Of a stretch of DNA of 64,000 nucleotides, positions 50,147 to 58,540 are shown in pieces; the stretch's first letter is position 1, and every line of letters begins with the position of its first letter. The DNA lies in assembly GCA_039961635.1 (NCBI GenBank), contig JABRWB010000041.1, positions 62,001-126,000 of the forward strand, written 5' to 3'. The notes below the pieces were generated by a model. That model had not been told where the DNA came from, made no database searches, and worked only from the letters and a program-made list of their open reading frames with translations. A program made the translations under genes and the position numbers. The stretch comes from a bacterium. Lineage in GTDB: Bacteria > 4484-113 > JAGGVC01.

Positions 50147-51427
50147 CTACGCACCGTGGCTTTCGCCCTGCTCGGCGGCATCACTCATTTCAACCGGCTC
50201 GTTTGAATCCGTGGCTGCAGGGGCAGGCGATTCGGCAGGAATGGTTTTGTACATTGCGAACTTACCTTCCTTGACCTGCAAAACAACGACATCCTTCACG
50301 GCGTTATGCTTGTCGTTGATCGTAATATTGCCGGTAACTCCCGGGAAATTCTTGGTTTCGCCGAGAGCTTTCGTTATGGCTTCAGGATCCGCTGCGCCCG
50401 CGCGCTTTATTGCGTCCGCACACAAGTTCATCGCGTCGTATCCCAAAACCGCCATCGCGTCGGGCACCGCGTTGTAGCGCGCCTTGTATTTTGAAACGAA
50501 CGCCTGGACGGTCGGATTGGGATCATCCGCCGAGAAGTGTGTCGTGAAGAACGCGCCTTCTATCGCGTCGCCGGCTATTTCGACCAGTTTTGGCGAGTCG
50601 AAACCGTCGCCTCCGACAATTGTTTGTGTTATTCCAATTTCGCGCGCCTGGGAAGCTATCTTGCCGACTTCGCTGTAATAGCCCGGTACGACCAGCACGT
50701 CAAATTTGCTTGCGTGAATCTGCGAAAGATGGGCTCTAAAATCGTTGTCCACCTTGGCGTCGTAGGTTCGTTCCGCGGCAATCGTTCCACCAAGCTCTGC
50801 AAAGGTCTTTTTGACGCGTTCATATATTCCTTTGGAATAGTCCGAGCCGTTGTCGTAAAGAATTGCTATCCGCTCCGCCTTCAAATCCTCGCGGCAAAAC
50901 TTTGCAATCGCATCGCCCTGAAAATCGTCAATGAAGCACGTCCGGAATGTGTACTTTTTGGTTGTGCCGTCGCCCGCGAGCGTAAGATCTGTCCTGGTGG
51001 ACGCCGGTGTAACTTGCGGGACATGCTTGTCTTCGGCTATCGCGCTGATCGCGATGGAATTTGTTGAAGCAACAGCTCCGATCATCAGCGGAACCTTATC
51101 TATATCTACCTGCTTCTTTGCGGCATTCGCCGCATCGGTTCCCTTGCCCTGGTTATCATCCTGAATCAGAATGATATCCTTCCCCAGAACCGGCTTCGGA
51201 CCCATTTCCTCAAGAGCAAGTTTGATTCCATTAAGGCACGACTGGCCGAAAGTCGCCGTGTCGCCCGTAAGCTCAAGGTTCACGCCGATTTTGATGCCCT
51301 CGGCGTCGCCGTGAAGCTTGGCAGTGCCATCCGCGCCGCCGCCTTCATCCTCGGCCGGAGGCGGATTGCATCCGGCCAGCAACGCGGCAAGAACGACCGA
51401 AATCAACCCATAAACGCATTTCCTCAT
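50147..51427 (-). CDS. livK: Branched-chain amino-acid binding lipoprotein (LivK-type)
   Basis: 426-residue type I periplasmic-binding-protein of the Leu/Ile/Val family, as a lipoprotein (signal with LAGC lipobox). Motifs: IKIGVNLELTGDTATFGQSCLNGIKLALEE, DDNQGKGTDAANAAKKQV, GAVASTNSIA, VTPASTRTDLT, and VLGYDAMNLCADAIKRAG. ATG 51427 with GGGAGG 7 nt upstream is chosen; the longer frame to 51496 runs into the promoter. The tail is acidic and low-complexity. First gene of livKHMGF. Confidence 0.94.
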   Translation of the reverse strand: MRKCVYGLISVVLAALLAGCNPPPAEDEGGGADGTAKLHGDAEGIKIGVNLELTGDTATFGQSCLNGIKLALEEMGPKPVLGKDIILIQDDNQGKGTDAANAAKKQVDIDKVPLMIGAVASTNSIAISAIAEDKHVPQVTPASTRTDLTLAGDGTTKKYTFRTCFIDDFQGDAIAKFCREDLKAERIAILYDNGSDYSKGIYERVKKTFAELGGTIAAERTYDAKVDNDFRAHLSQIHASKFDVLVVPGYYSEVGKIASQAREIGITQTIVGGDGFDSPKLVEIAGDAIEGAFFTTHFSADDPNPTVQAFVSKYKARYNAVPDAMAVLGYDAMNLCADAIKRAGAADPEAITKALGETKNFPGVTGNITINDKHNAVKDVVVLQVKEGKFAMYKTIPAESPAPAATDSNEPVEMSDAAEQGESHGA

Positions 51428-51472
51428 GAGCAACCTCCCCAAAGCCTGGCGCGGGCCAAAGCGGCCGGCGCC

Positions 51473-51502
51473 TTGACACGAAAGTATACACCACAATACA
51501 AT
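51473..51502 (+). promoter_or_regulatory. Promoter of tRNA-Leu
   Basis: TTGACA (51473-51478), 18-bp spacer, TACAAT (51497-51502), ending 9 nt before the tRNA 5' end. Interleaved with the divergent liv promoter. Confidence 0.75.
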
Positions 51503-51510
51503 TCAGGCAA
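51483..51510 (-). promoter_or_regulatory. Promoter of livKHMGF
   Basis: Minus strand: TTGCCT (51510-51505), 16-bp spacer, TATACT (51488-51483). The tRNA-Leu -10 lies within this promoter's spacer and the two sets of elements overlap head to head. Confidence 0.7.
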
Positions 51511-51511
51511 G

Positions 51512-51594
51512 GCCGAAGTGGCGGAATGGCAGACGCGCTAGACTCAAAATCTAGTGTCCTCACGGGCGTGTGGGTTCGACTCCCACCTTCGGCA
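51512..51594 (+). tRNA. tRNA-Leu (anticodon CAA)
   Basis: Cloverleaf recognised by eye: 7-bp acceptor stem GCCGAAG/CTTCGGC, D-arm with GGCGGAATGGCAGACGC, anticodon stem CTAGA/TCTAG with loop CTCAAAA giving anticodon CAA, long class-II variable arm TGTCCTCACGGGCG, and T-arm GTGGGTTCGACTCCCAC. The CCA end is not encoded (discriminator A then TTAA). Decodes UUG. Confidence 0.95.
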
Positions 51595-51634
51595 TTAAAC
51601 CGTTTTTTAATGCATACTTCGCGGTTTCAGGCGC

Positions 51635-51640
51635 TATAAT
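51635..51640 (+). promoter_or_regulatory. -10 hexamer (TATAAT) positioned for a leaderless transcript
   Basis: Consensus TATAAT 7 nt before ATG 51648, about 40 bp after the tRNA-Leu gene; no Shine-Dalgarno. Confidence 0.5.
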
Positions 51641-51647
51641 CGCCTCG

Positions 51648-54638
51648 ATGCATCCAAAATCCTTCGGAAAATCCACCCTGGACGAGCGGATAAAACGGAT
51701 GTCGCTCGATTTCGAGGGATTTCATAACCTGATGCATCATAGGGTTATGGATGTCCTTCTGGTGGCAAGCCTGTACGACTCTTATATTCTAGAGGGCGAA
51801 GGGCATCTCTCCGAACTCCTCCTATCCGAATTCCTTGAACTCAACCTGCGGTTTTCACCCAGATTCCATCGCGCAGGTTCCGCGGAGGAAGCGCTTCGGG
51901 CGCTTGATGGGCGCAATTACGATCTGGTTGTCACGATGCCAAGGATTCAAGATCGCGGCATCACGGATTTGGCGAAGGAAATCAAGAAAATGCATCGGGG
52001 TCTGCCGATTGTACTCCTGGCGCACAATTCGCGTGAAATCGATCGTTTAAAGGAACTTCCAGGCTCGTCGGCCATTGACCATGTTTTCCTTTGGCAAGGT
52101 GATTTGAAGGTTTTTATGGCGATCACAAAGATGATCGAGGATCAACTGAACGCCCAACACGACGTTAAAGTCGGAGGAGTGCAAGCGATCATCGTCATTG
52201 AAGACTCGCCAACATTCATATCCAAGTTTCTTCCGCTTATTTACACCGAAATCATGAGACAAACCCAGCACCTGATGGCCGAGGGCTTCAACTTGGCCCA
52301 CAGGCTTCTGCGTCAGGGCGCTCGGCCGAAAATTCTGCTCGCCAGAACTTTCGAAGAAGCATGCGCGTACTATGAGGAATTCAAGGACAACCTGCTTGGT
52401 GTGGTATCTGATGTAGCTTTTCCGCGCCGCGGCGTGCACGATCACGGCGCGGGCTTCCATTTCATTCAAATGGTTCGCAAGGAGAATCCGCACCTTCCCG
52501 TTTTGCTGCAATCGAGCCTTGCGGATAACTCGAAAACAGCGGAGGAATTGGCAGTCCGATTCTTGAATAAGAACTCCCCCACGCTCCTGAACGAGCTCCG
52601 AGACTTCATAAGGGAGAATTTCGGATTCGGGGATTTTATCTTCAGGTTGCCGGACGGCAAAGAAGTCGGACGTGCTGGAAATTTAAAGGAACTGCAGGAA
52701 ATCCTGCCCGATATACCGGACGAGTCCGTGCTTTATCACGCCAGTCACAATCATTTTTCAAGCTGGCTCAAGGCACGCACCGAATTTGAGCTTGCAGCAA
52801 TGCTCAAGCCGATTAGCGTGGAGGAATTCGCTGATATTGCAGAATTGCGCGCGTTTCTAATAGGAGTATTCAGCGAATTCAGAAGCGCAATTTTAAGAGG
52901 CGTTGTAACCGACTTTGCCGGCCATTCAACTTCCGGATTCACCCGAATTGGAGCCGGCAGCCTTGGAGGCAAGGCACACAATCTTGCCTTTATCAACAGG
53001 ATGATGTCGCGCTATACGTTCGACGGCGGACCGTCGGGAATGACATATAAATTGCCCATCACAGCCGTAATTGCCACCGGCGTCTTTGAAGAATTCATGA
53101 ACCGGAACCGCCTTTGGGACAAAGTATTGGGAGATATGTCCGATTCGGACATCGATCGGCTGTTCCTGTCGGGGGAATTTCCGGAAGACGCGGAATCTAG
53201 TGTCTCTGAATTTGTGGCGAACCGTACATTTCCACTGGCCGTGCGTTCTTCAAGCCAGTTGGAGGACTCGCAGTATTTGCCGTTCGCTGGCGTATATAGA
53301 ACTCTGATGCTCTCCAATAACCAGCCTTCTGCACAAACCAGGACGGCATTGCTTGTCGGAGCAATCAAATTGGTTTACGCCTCCACCTTTCACAAGCGGG
53401 CGAAGCGGTACATCCTCTCTTCCCCGTACAGAATCGAAGAAGAAAGGATGGCGGTAATTGTTCAGCAACTCGTGGGCAGGCGATACGACCAATATTTTTA
53501 TCCCTTGGTTTCGGGAGTTGCATCCTCGCACAATTATTACGCCATCCAGGAAAAAGATCCGCGATGGGGAGTCGCTTCCGTTGCACTGGGCTTGGGGAAA
53601 TACGTTGTGGAAGGGGGGTTAACCTGGCGGTTTTGTCCCAGATTTCCCCAAAGCCTTCCGCCGATTGGCCGCCCAGCCGACTTGGCGGCCGCCACCCAAA
53701 GATATTTCTATGCTCTCGACTTGTCGTCCAATTCTGAAGCAGACCCAACTCAACTTGAGCATAACCTCAAAAAGCTTGAACTGGATTCCGCGGAAGCTCA
53801 CGGCACGCTGGAAGCGGTAGGTTCCACTTACTCTGCAGAAGACGACCGCGTATACGACGGCATTTCCCGCCCGGGACAACGAATTGTTACATTCGCCCAT
53901 ATTCTAAAGAATCGGCTTTATCCAATGGCCGAAGCCGTTGACCACTTGCTTGGTAAGCTTTCTCAAGCGGTCGGCTGCCCGGTTGAAATCGAATTCGCAA
54001 TAAACATTCCGGATGAAAACGAAAAGGTGGCGTCACTGTCGATCTTGCAATTCCGCCAGCTGGTGGCCGAGTCTTCGCCTGAGCGCATATCTCTTGATAA
54101 CCTAAATCCTGATGCGGTCTTTTGCCGCAGCGAATCTTCACTTGGCAACGGCATAATCGAGAACATATCCGATATCGTATATGTAATGCCGGGAGCGTTC
54201 GAAGCATCGAAAACCAAGGAAATTGCCAAGCATATTTCTGCTTTGAACGGGGAATTGCTCAATAAGGGCTGCAACTTTCTTTTGATTGGGCCAGGACGAT
54301 GGGGATCGAGCGACAGTTGGTTGGGAATCCCCGTCGATTGGGAGGACATCTCGGCCGCCCGCGTTATAATCGAAATAATCCTTGAAAACTTCAAGGTCGA
54401 GCCTTCGCAAGGCACGCACTTTTTCCATAACATAACCGCCCACGAAATGGGCTACCTCACTATAAAGTCATCCAGCAACGATGAATTTGTGGATTTCAAT
54501 TGGCTGGACACTCAAAAGGTAGTATCAGAAACTTCTTTCGTTCGGCACGTCAGGACTCAAGGCTCCATCCGGGTATTGCTTGACGGAGTTTCCGGAAGGG
54601 CCGCAATACTCAAACCCGGCTGTCGCAAAGACTTATAG
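51648..54638 (+). CDS. Receiver-domain / PPDK_N (PEP-pyruvate-binding) protein
   Basis: 996-residue cytoplasmic protein. Residues ~33-130 resemble a response-regulator receiver domain that has lost the phospho-Asp (position reads DLVVTMPRI). Residues ~178-330 look like a complete second receiver: acidic pair in IVIEDSP, Asp in VVSDVAFP, Lys in FLNKNSP. Residues ~430-850 are a PEP/pyruvate-binding PPDK_N-type ATP-grasp domain (GAGSLGGKAHNLAF, LAVRSSSQLEDSQYLPFAGVY). There is no phosphohistidine or PEP C-terminal domain, so it is not a full PEP synthase. Relatives occur in Bacteroidetes-type genomes as PEP/pyruvate-binding proteins. ATG 51648 chosen by homology and the -10 signal; the frame is open from 51570 through the tRNA. 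Function unknown. Confidence 0.85.
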   Translation: MHPKSFGKSTLDERIKRMSLDFEGFHNLMHHRVMDVLLVASLYDSYILEGEGHLSELLLSEFLELNLRFSPRFHRAGSAEEALRALDGRNYDLVVTMPRIQDRGITDLAKEIKKMHRGLPIVLLAHNSREIDRLKELPGSSAIDHVFLWQGDLKVFMAITKMIEDQLNAQHDVKVGGVQAIIVIEDSPTFISKFLPLIYTEIMRQTQHLMAEGFNLAHRLLRQGARPKILLARTFEEACAYYEEFKDNLLGVVSDVAFPRRGVHDHGAGFHFIQMVRKENPHLPVLLQSSLADNSKTAEELAVRFLNKNSPTLLNELRDFIRENFGFGDFIFRLPDGKEVGRAGNLKELQEILPDIPDESVLYHASHNHFSSWLKARTEFELAAMLKPISVEEFADIAELRAFLIGVFSEFRSAILRGVVTDFAGHSTSGFTRIGAGSLGGKAHNLAFINRMMSRYTFDGGPSGMTYKLPITAVIATGVFEEFMNRNRLWDKVLGDMSDSDIDRLFLSGEFPEDAESSVSEFVANRTFPLAVRSSSQLEDSQYLPFAGVYRTLMLSNNQPSAQTRTALLVGAIKLVYASTFHKRAKRYILSSPYRIEEERMAVIVQQLVGRRYDQYFYPLVSGVASSHNYYAIQEKDPRWGVASVALGLGKYVVEGGLTWRFCPRFPQSLPPIGRPADLAAATQRYFYALDLSSNSEADPTQLEHNLKKLELDSAEAHGTLEAVGSTYSAEDDRVYDGISRPGQRIVTFAHILKNRLYPMAEAVDHLLGKLSQAVGCPVEIEFAINIPDENEKVASLSILQFRQLVAESSPERISLDNLNPDAVFCRSESSLGNGIIENISDIVYVMPGAFEASKTKEIAKHISALNGELLNKGCNFLLIGPGRWGSSDSWLGIPVDWEDISAARVIIEIILENFKVEPSQGTHFFHNITAHEMGYLTIKSSSNDEFVDFNWLDTQKVVSETSFVRHVRTQGSIRVLLDGVSGRAAILKPGCRKDL

Positions 54639-54649
54639 CCAACGCCGCG

Positions 54650-55609
54650 CTATTTAATTATCCGCGAAAGCTCGTAAAGAGATGGATCTATCGCTCGTTT
54701 ATCCCCTTCCAACCTTGATAACGGAAACCTCCTAATCACGTTTCCGGATAGTCCGACATAAATTCCGTCTTCACCTTCTTCCGCCGCGACGACCGCCTCG
54801 TATCCAAGTCTGCTTGCAAGTACGCGATCGAATGCGGTGGGTGAGCCGCCGCGCTGCACATGGCCCAAAACGGTTACGCGCATGTCCACAGGAACCTTTA
54901 AATGCTTATCCAACTCGTTTTTGACGTCTCTGCCCCGCGCGAATCCTTCGGCCACTACTATGATCACGTACGTCCCCCAGTTTTCCAGCCTGTGTTCCAC
55001 TTCGCGCGCAATCACGTCGTAGTCTACAGGCATTTCGGGGATCAGAATGATGTCGGCTCCGCCGGCTATCCCGCTGGACAGCGCCAACCAGCCCGAGCCG
55101 CGCCCCATCGTTTCCACTATAAACGCCCTGTGGTGGCTCGCCGCGGTGTCACGCAGCCTTGTAAGCGAATCCACAACCGTGTTGCACGCGGTGTCGAATC
55201 CAATTGTCGTATCCAATTCCGGCACATCGTTGTCGATTGTTTTCGGGATGCCAATCAGCCTGACTCCCAGCCGCGAAAGCGCGAGCGCTCCCTTGAGACT
55301 GCCGTCCCCGCCAATAACGATTAGGCAATCCAATTCCCAGGCTTTTATAGATTCGTAAGCTTTTTGACGGCCTTCTTCCGTTTCAAATTCCTCGCTGCGC
55401 GCGCTGCCCAGCACCGTTCCGCCACGCTGCAAGATATCCGCAACGTCAAGGTAAGACACCACCTTTGCGTCACCGTCGATGAGGCCCTTATAGCCCCATT
55501 TGAACGCGACAAGCTTATGACCTTTGGACAATCCAACGCGCGCAACAGAACGATACGCAGCGTTCATGCCAGGGCAATCGCCGCCGCTCGTAAGAACTCC
55601 GATGTTCAT
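54650..55609 (-). CDS. pfkA: 6-phosphofructokinase, ATP-type
   Basis: 319-residue group-A phosphofructokinase that makes fructose 1,6-bisphosphate. N-terminus MNIGVLTSGGDCPGMNAA. The 104-equivalent position reads GGDGS (Gly, the ATP-type residue); the 124 region is GIPKTIDNDV with catalytic Asp. GRGSGWLAL, LGHVQRGGSPTAFDR are intact. ATG 55609 has GGGAGGGG upstream; the longer frame to 55645 overlaps the promoter. Divergent from a second, PPi-type PFK. Lys at 124 with Gly at 104 is seen in actinobacterial group III ATP-PFKs. Confidence 0.95.
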   Translation of the reverse strand: MNIGVLTSGGDCPGMNAAYRSVARVGLSKGHKLVAFKWGYKGLIDGDAKVVSYLDVADILQRGGTVLGSARSEEFETEEGRQKAYESIKAWELDCLIVIGGDGSLKGALALSRLGVRLIGIPKTIDNDVPELDTTIGFDTACNTVVDSLTRLRDTAASHHRAFIVETMGRGSGWLALSSGIAGGADIILIPEMPVDYDVIAREVEHRLENWGTYVIIVVAEGFARGRDVKNELDKHLKVPVDMRVTVLGHVQRGGSPTAFDRVLASRLGYEAVVAAEEGEDGIYVGLSGNVIRRFPLSRLEGDKRAIDPSLYELSRIIK

Positions 55610-55635
55610 CTGCCCCTCCCTGAGGCTAAAAACTG

Positions 55636-55644
55636 ATTTTAGCA
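55636..55644 (-). promoter_or_regulatory. Extended -10 of pfkA (one arm of a symmetric pair)
   Basis: Minus strand TGCTAAAAT = TGn-TAAAAT, ending 26 nt before the pfkA ATG. Exact inverted copy of the plus-strand element at 55661-55669. Confidence 0.55.
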
Positions 55645-55660
55645 CCGCCTGAATTCAATC

Positions 55661-55669
55661 TGCTAAAAT
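55661..55669 (+). promoter_or_regulatory. Extended -10 of the PPi-type PFK gene (second arm of the pair)
   Basis: TGCTAAAAT = TGn-TAAAAT, 61 nt before ATG 55731. With the copy at 55636-55644 it makes a 9-bp perfect inverted repeat with a 16-bp centre. Confidence 0.55.
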
Positions 55670-55730
55670 TCGCCGCTTTTTGCATGTGCCTAGGTTAATG
55701 AAGGGTTCGGCAAAGGTAAAAGGAGTTGTT

Positions 55731-56786
55731 ATGAGATTCGGTGTGCTAACGGGAGGCGGCGATTCCCCGGCAATAAACGCCGCAACCAGGGCGATCACTT
55801 TGTCCGCTTTAGAGGAAGGGCACGATGTCGTCGGCATCCGGGACGGCTGGCGGGGCGCGGTCGAGAACAAAACCTTCAAGCTTACTTCAACCGCCGTTTC
55901 AGGAATAATAAACTTGAGCGGGACGATTCTGGGCACTTCGCGCACGAATCCATTCAAGATGGACAAAGGGCCGGACAAAGTTTTGGCAACATTCAAAAAG
56001 CACGGAATCGATTACTTGATCGCAATCGGCGGAGACGACACGCTGGGCGTCGCCCACAAGCTTGCAAAACACGGGGTAAAGGCCATCGGTATCCCGCAAA
56101 CAATTGACAACGATTTAGGCGAAACCGATTACGCGATCGGATTCGACACCTCGCTTAATTTCGTGATGGATGCGCTGGACAGGCTGCGCAGCACGGCCGC
56201 CAGCCACAGCAGGATTATTGTCGCGGAGGTTATGGGACGCGACGCGGGATGGCTTGCTCTGCTCGGCGGCCTTGCCGGCGGCGCGGACATCATTCTGATC
56301 CCGGAGCGTCCCTTCAACATGGATCGCGTTTGCGCGTCGCTTAGGGAGGCGCACAAGAAAGGCAAGAGGTTTGCTATTGTTGCTGTTGCGGAAGGCGCGT
56401 TACCCGAAGGCGGCCATGATCAGGTATCCAAGACCGCGGAAATCGATGCATTCGGTCACATAATTTTGGGTGGCATCGGCGAATGGGTTGCCGGCGAAAT
56501 TAAGAAGCGCACGGAATACGAAGTGCGAAGCATCGTTCTCGGCCATATGCAGCGCGGCGGCACCCCAACCGCATTCGACCGAAATTTGGCTACCCGTTAC
56601 GGTGCAGCCGCGGTAATCGGCTGTCTTGAAGGCAATACAGACACGATGGTTGCCCTGAAAGGACACAAGATTGTCTATGTACCCCTCGAAAAGGCGCTCA
56701 GGAAAAACCGAGTTGTGGACATAAAAACTCTGCGCGAGACCGAGTTTTTCCTGCGCGTATCAATGCGCGACCATCTGGCCTTTTAG
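55731..56786 (+). CDS. Phosphofructokinase, predicted pyrophosphate-dependent
   Basis: 351-residue phosphofructokinase. RFGVLTGGGDSPAINAA at the N-terminus, GGDDT at the 104-equivalent (Asp in place of Gly, the hallmark of PPi-using PFKs), GIPQTIDNDLGETDYAIGFDT, GRDAGWLALLGGLAGGAD and LGHMQRGGTPTAFDRNLA. AAAGGAG 5 nt upstream fixes ATG 55731 over the longer frame from 55680. PPi use would make the reaction near-reversible. Gln at the 124-equivalent (PQTIDND) is unusual, since both classic alternatives are Gly or Lys, so specificity should be tested. Confidence 0.9.
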   Translation: MRFGVLTGGGDSPAINAATRAITLSALEEGHDVVGIRDGWRGAVENKTFKLTSTAVSGIINLSGTILGTSRTNPFKMDKGPDKVLATFKKHGIDYLIAIGGDDTLGVAHKLAKHGVKAIGIPQTIDNDLGETDYAIGFDTSLNFVMDALDRLRSTAASHSRIIVAEVMGRDAGWLALLGGLAGGADIILIPERPFNMDRVCASLREAHKKGKRFAIVAVAEGALPEGGHDQVSKTAEIDAFGHIILGGIGEWVAGEIKKRTEYEVRSIVLGHMQRGGTPTAFDRNLATRYGAAAVIGCLEGNTDTMVALKGHKIVYVPLEKALRKNRVVDIKTLRETEFFLRVSMRDHLAF

Positions 56787-56824
56787 TATTGACGCCGGCT
56801 GCATTCACGTTTTCGGCAGATGGT

Positions 56825-57832
56825 TTAGAACTTGGAGCCCATGAATTTCATCAAATCAACGCAACGCGCCGAGTAACCCCACTCGTTGTCGTACCACGAC
56901 AACACTTTGACGAATCGCGGGCCCGAAAATTTCGTATACTTCGGATCGAAGATGGACGAATGCGGATCCTGCTTGAAGTCCATCGAAACGCACTCGTCCT
57001 CGCAATAGGCCAGTATTCCCTTCAACTCGCCTTCCGAGGCCGCCTTAACCGCGGCGTTAACCGCTTTGGAATCCGAATCCTTGCCAAGGATGGCGGTGAA
57101 GTCAACCAAGCTAACCGTTGGCGTGGGCACTCGCACGGCGAAACCGTCTATCTTGCCGGCCAAATGAGGCAGAACCAGTCCTATGGCTGCCGCGGCACCG
57201 GTCTTTGTCGGAATCATGTTCAATGCAGCAGCCCTTGCGCGCCGCCAGTCCTTGTGCGGAGCATCAAGAATGACCTGATCGTTCGTGTAGCTGTGAATCG
57301 TCGTCATCAACCCGCATTCGACGCCGAAATTGTCGTCCAGAACTTTGACAACAGGCGCAAGGCAGTTCGTAGTGCAACTTGCATTCGAAATGATTTTGTG
57401 CTTGGCGGGATCGAAATTCGAATGGTTGACTCCCATCAGGAATGTCTCGTCAACATTCGTCCCGGGCGCGCTAATCACGACGAACTTAGCCCCGGCATCG
57501 ATGTGTTTTCTTGCAGTTTCCCCGTCCGTGAACCGTCCGGTAGATTCAAGAACGATGTCCACGTCGTACTTTGCCCACGGCAAAGCTGCCGGATCTTTTT
57601 CTTTAAACAAATGCACGGTGTAGCCGTTCGGGAACTCAAAAGTATCCTGCCCGACTTTAAACTGCCTGGTGAACCGGCCGTAATTCGAGTCGTACTTGAG
57701 CAAGTGCGCAAGCAAATCCTCGTCCACGAGGTCGTTGATGCCGACTACCTCGATTTCCGGCTCGTCCAGCGCAAGATGAAACACTTGTCTGCCGATACGG
57801 CCGAATCCGTTTATGCCAACCTTGATCGCCAT
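56825..57832 (-). CDS. gapA: Glyceraldehyde-3-phosphate dehydrogenase, type I
   Basis: 335-residue NAD-dependent GAPDH of glycolysis. NAD-binding INGFGRIGRQVF, active-site SNASCTTNCLAPV, TTIHSYTNDQVILD, the RRARAAALNMIPTKTGAA phosphate site and WYDNEWGYSARCVDL are intact. Asp in the INDLVD position suggests NAD preference. GGAGGG upstream and a near-consensus promoter. Converges with the PPi-type PFK gene. Confidence 0.97.
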   Translation of the reverse strand: MAIKVGINGFGRIGRQVFHLALDEPEIEVVGINDLVDEDLLAHLLKYDSNYGRFTRQFKVGQDTFEFPNGYTVHLFKEKDPAALPWAKYDVDIVLESTGRFTDGETARKHIDAGAKFVVISAPGTNVDETFLMGVNHSNFDPAKHKIISNASCTTNCLAPVVKVLDDNFGVECGLMTTIHSYTNDQVILDAPHKDWRRARAAALNMIPTKTGAAAAIGLVLPHLAGKIDGFAVRVPTPTVSLVDFTAILGKDSDSKAVNAAVKAASEGELKGILAYCEDECVSMDFKQDPHSSIFDPKYTKFSGPRFVKVLSWYDNEWGYSARCVDLMKFMGSKF

Positions 57833-57880
57833 TGTCCCCTCCGAGGATGGTGATTACCGGCGGCGGGCGCCGATAATGCG

Positions 57881-57908
57881 ATTATACATCCTGTCTCACA
57901 TCGTGCAA
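57881..57908 (-). promoter_or_regulatory. Promoter of gapA
   Basis: Minus strand: TTGCAC (57908-57903), 16-bp spacer, TATAAT (57886-57881), about 48 bp before the ATG. Confidence 0.7.
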
Positions 57909-57935
57909 GCTTTGAATCACGCAAGCTTTGAAAGA

Positions 57936-58532
57936 CTAAGGTGCTTTTTTAAAGCCGGCGGCGTCCTTTACCAATGATAAAATCAACTCCACCTCGCCGA
58001 CTCCCAAGCCGAGCCTGGAGGCAATTTCGGCGTTCGACTTGCCCTTCCTGGTCATTTCGAGAGCTTTCAACGCCTTCTCTGCGTACTCGGCGCTTGGTCC
58101 ATCGTCCAACTCCCCCGCAATATCGGCGGCTGCTGGATCAGCGGACTGCTCTTCCAAGCTTTTTAAACGTTCGCGCTGCGAATTTGTCAGCGTCGGATCG
58201 TTAAGCGTTGTCGGCGGCTTGGCTGATTCTTTATCCGCAGCAGTTCCGGCAAAGCCCGAAGCGGCGGAAAGTGCAGATGCCATTCCAGCAAGCTTGGCAG
58301 CCAGATGAACCGTTTCATTTAACTTCAATTCGATTTTACGCGCTTCAACTACTGTTGACTCGAACTTTTTAAGCCGTGCATCTATTTCGTCCAGTATTTC
58401 TCGGTGAATCCGCTCGGTTCTATCGCCCGGAAATATGCTCCCTTCTCTGAGCCAAAGTCCGATGATCGTAGCAAGCCCGGCGGTAATCAACACCAGGAGT
58501 ACGATCAAAAAAGTAAAAGCTCCGCCGGCCAT
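57936..58532 (-). CDS. Membrane-anchored coiled-coil protein with C-terminal HTH (DUF6115-like)
   Basis: 198 residues. One N-terminal membrane helix (FTFLIVLLVLITAGLATIIGLWL), then a coiled coil (about 40-80), a low-complexity Ala/Pro/Thr linker, and a C-terminal helix-turn-helix-like segment GKSNAEIASRLGLGVGEVELILSLV. The layout resembles DUF6115/DUF2802 proteins found near flagellar or motility genes, though none are here. ATG 58532 has a TATAAT 8 nt upstream and no Shine-Dalgarno; a TTG at 58535 is adjacent. Confidence 0.7.
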   Translation of the reverse strand: MAGGAFTFLIVLLVLITAGLATIIGLWLREGSIFPGDRTERIHREILDEIDARLKKFESTVVEARKIELKLNETVHLAAKLAGMASALSAASGFAGTAADKESAKPPTTLNDPTLTNSQRERLKSLEEQSADPAAADIAGELDDGPSAEYAEKALKALEMTRKGKSNAEIASRLGLGVGEVELILSLVKDAAGFKKAP

Positions 58533-58540
58533 CAATGGGA

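Noticed and set aside
51570-51647. N-terminal extension of the receiver/PPDK_N protein
   Set aside because: The frame runs through the 3' part of tRNA-Leu, and homology and a -10 signal favour ATG 51648.
56789-57853. 354-aa open frame on the plus strand
   Set aside because: Antisense shadow of gapA, which has all catalytic motifs.
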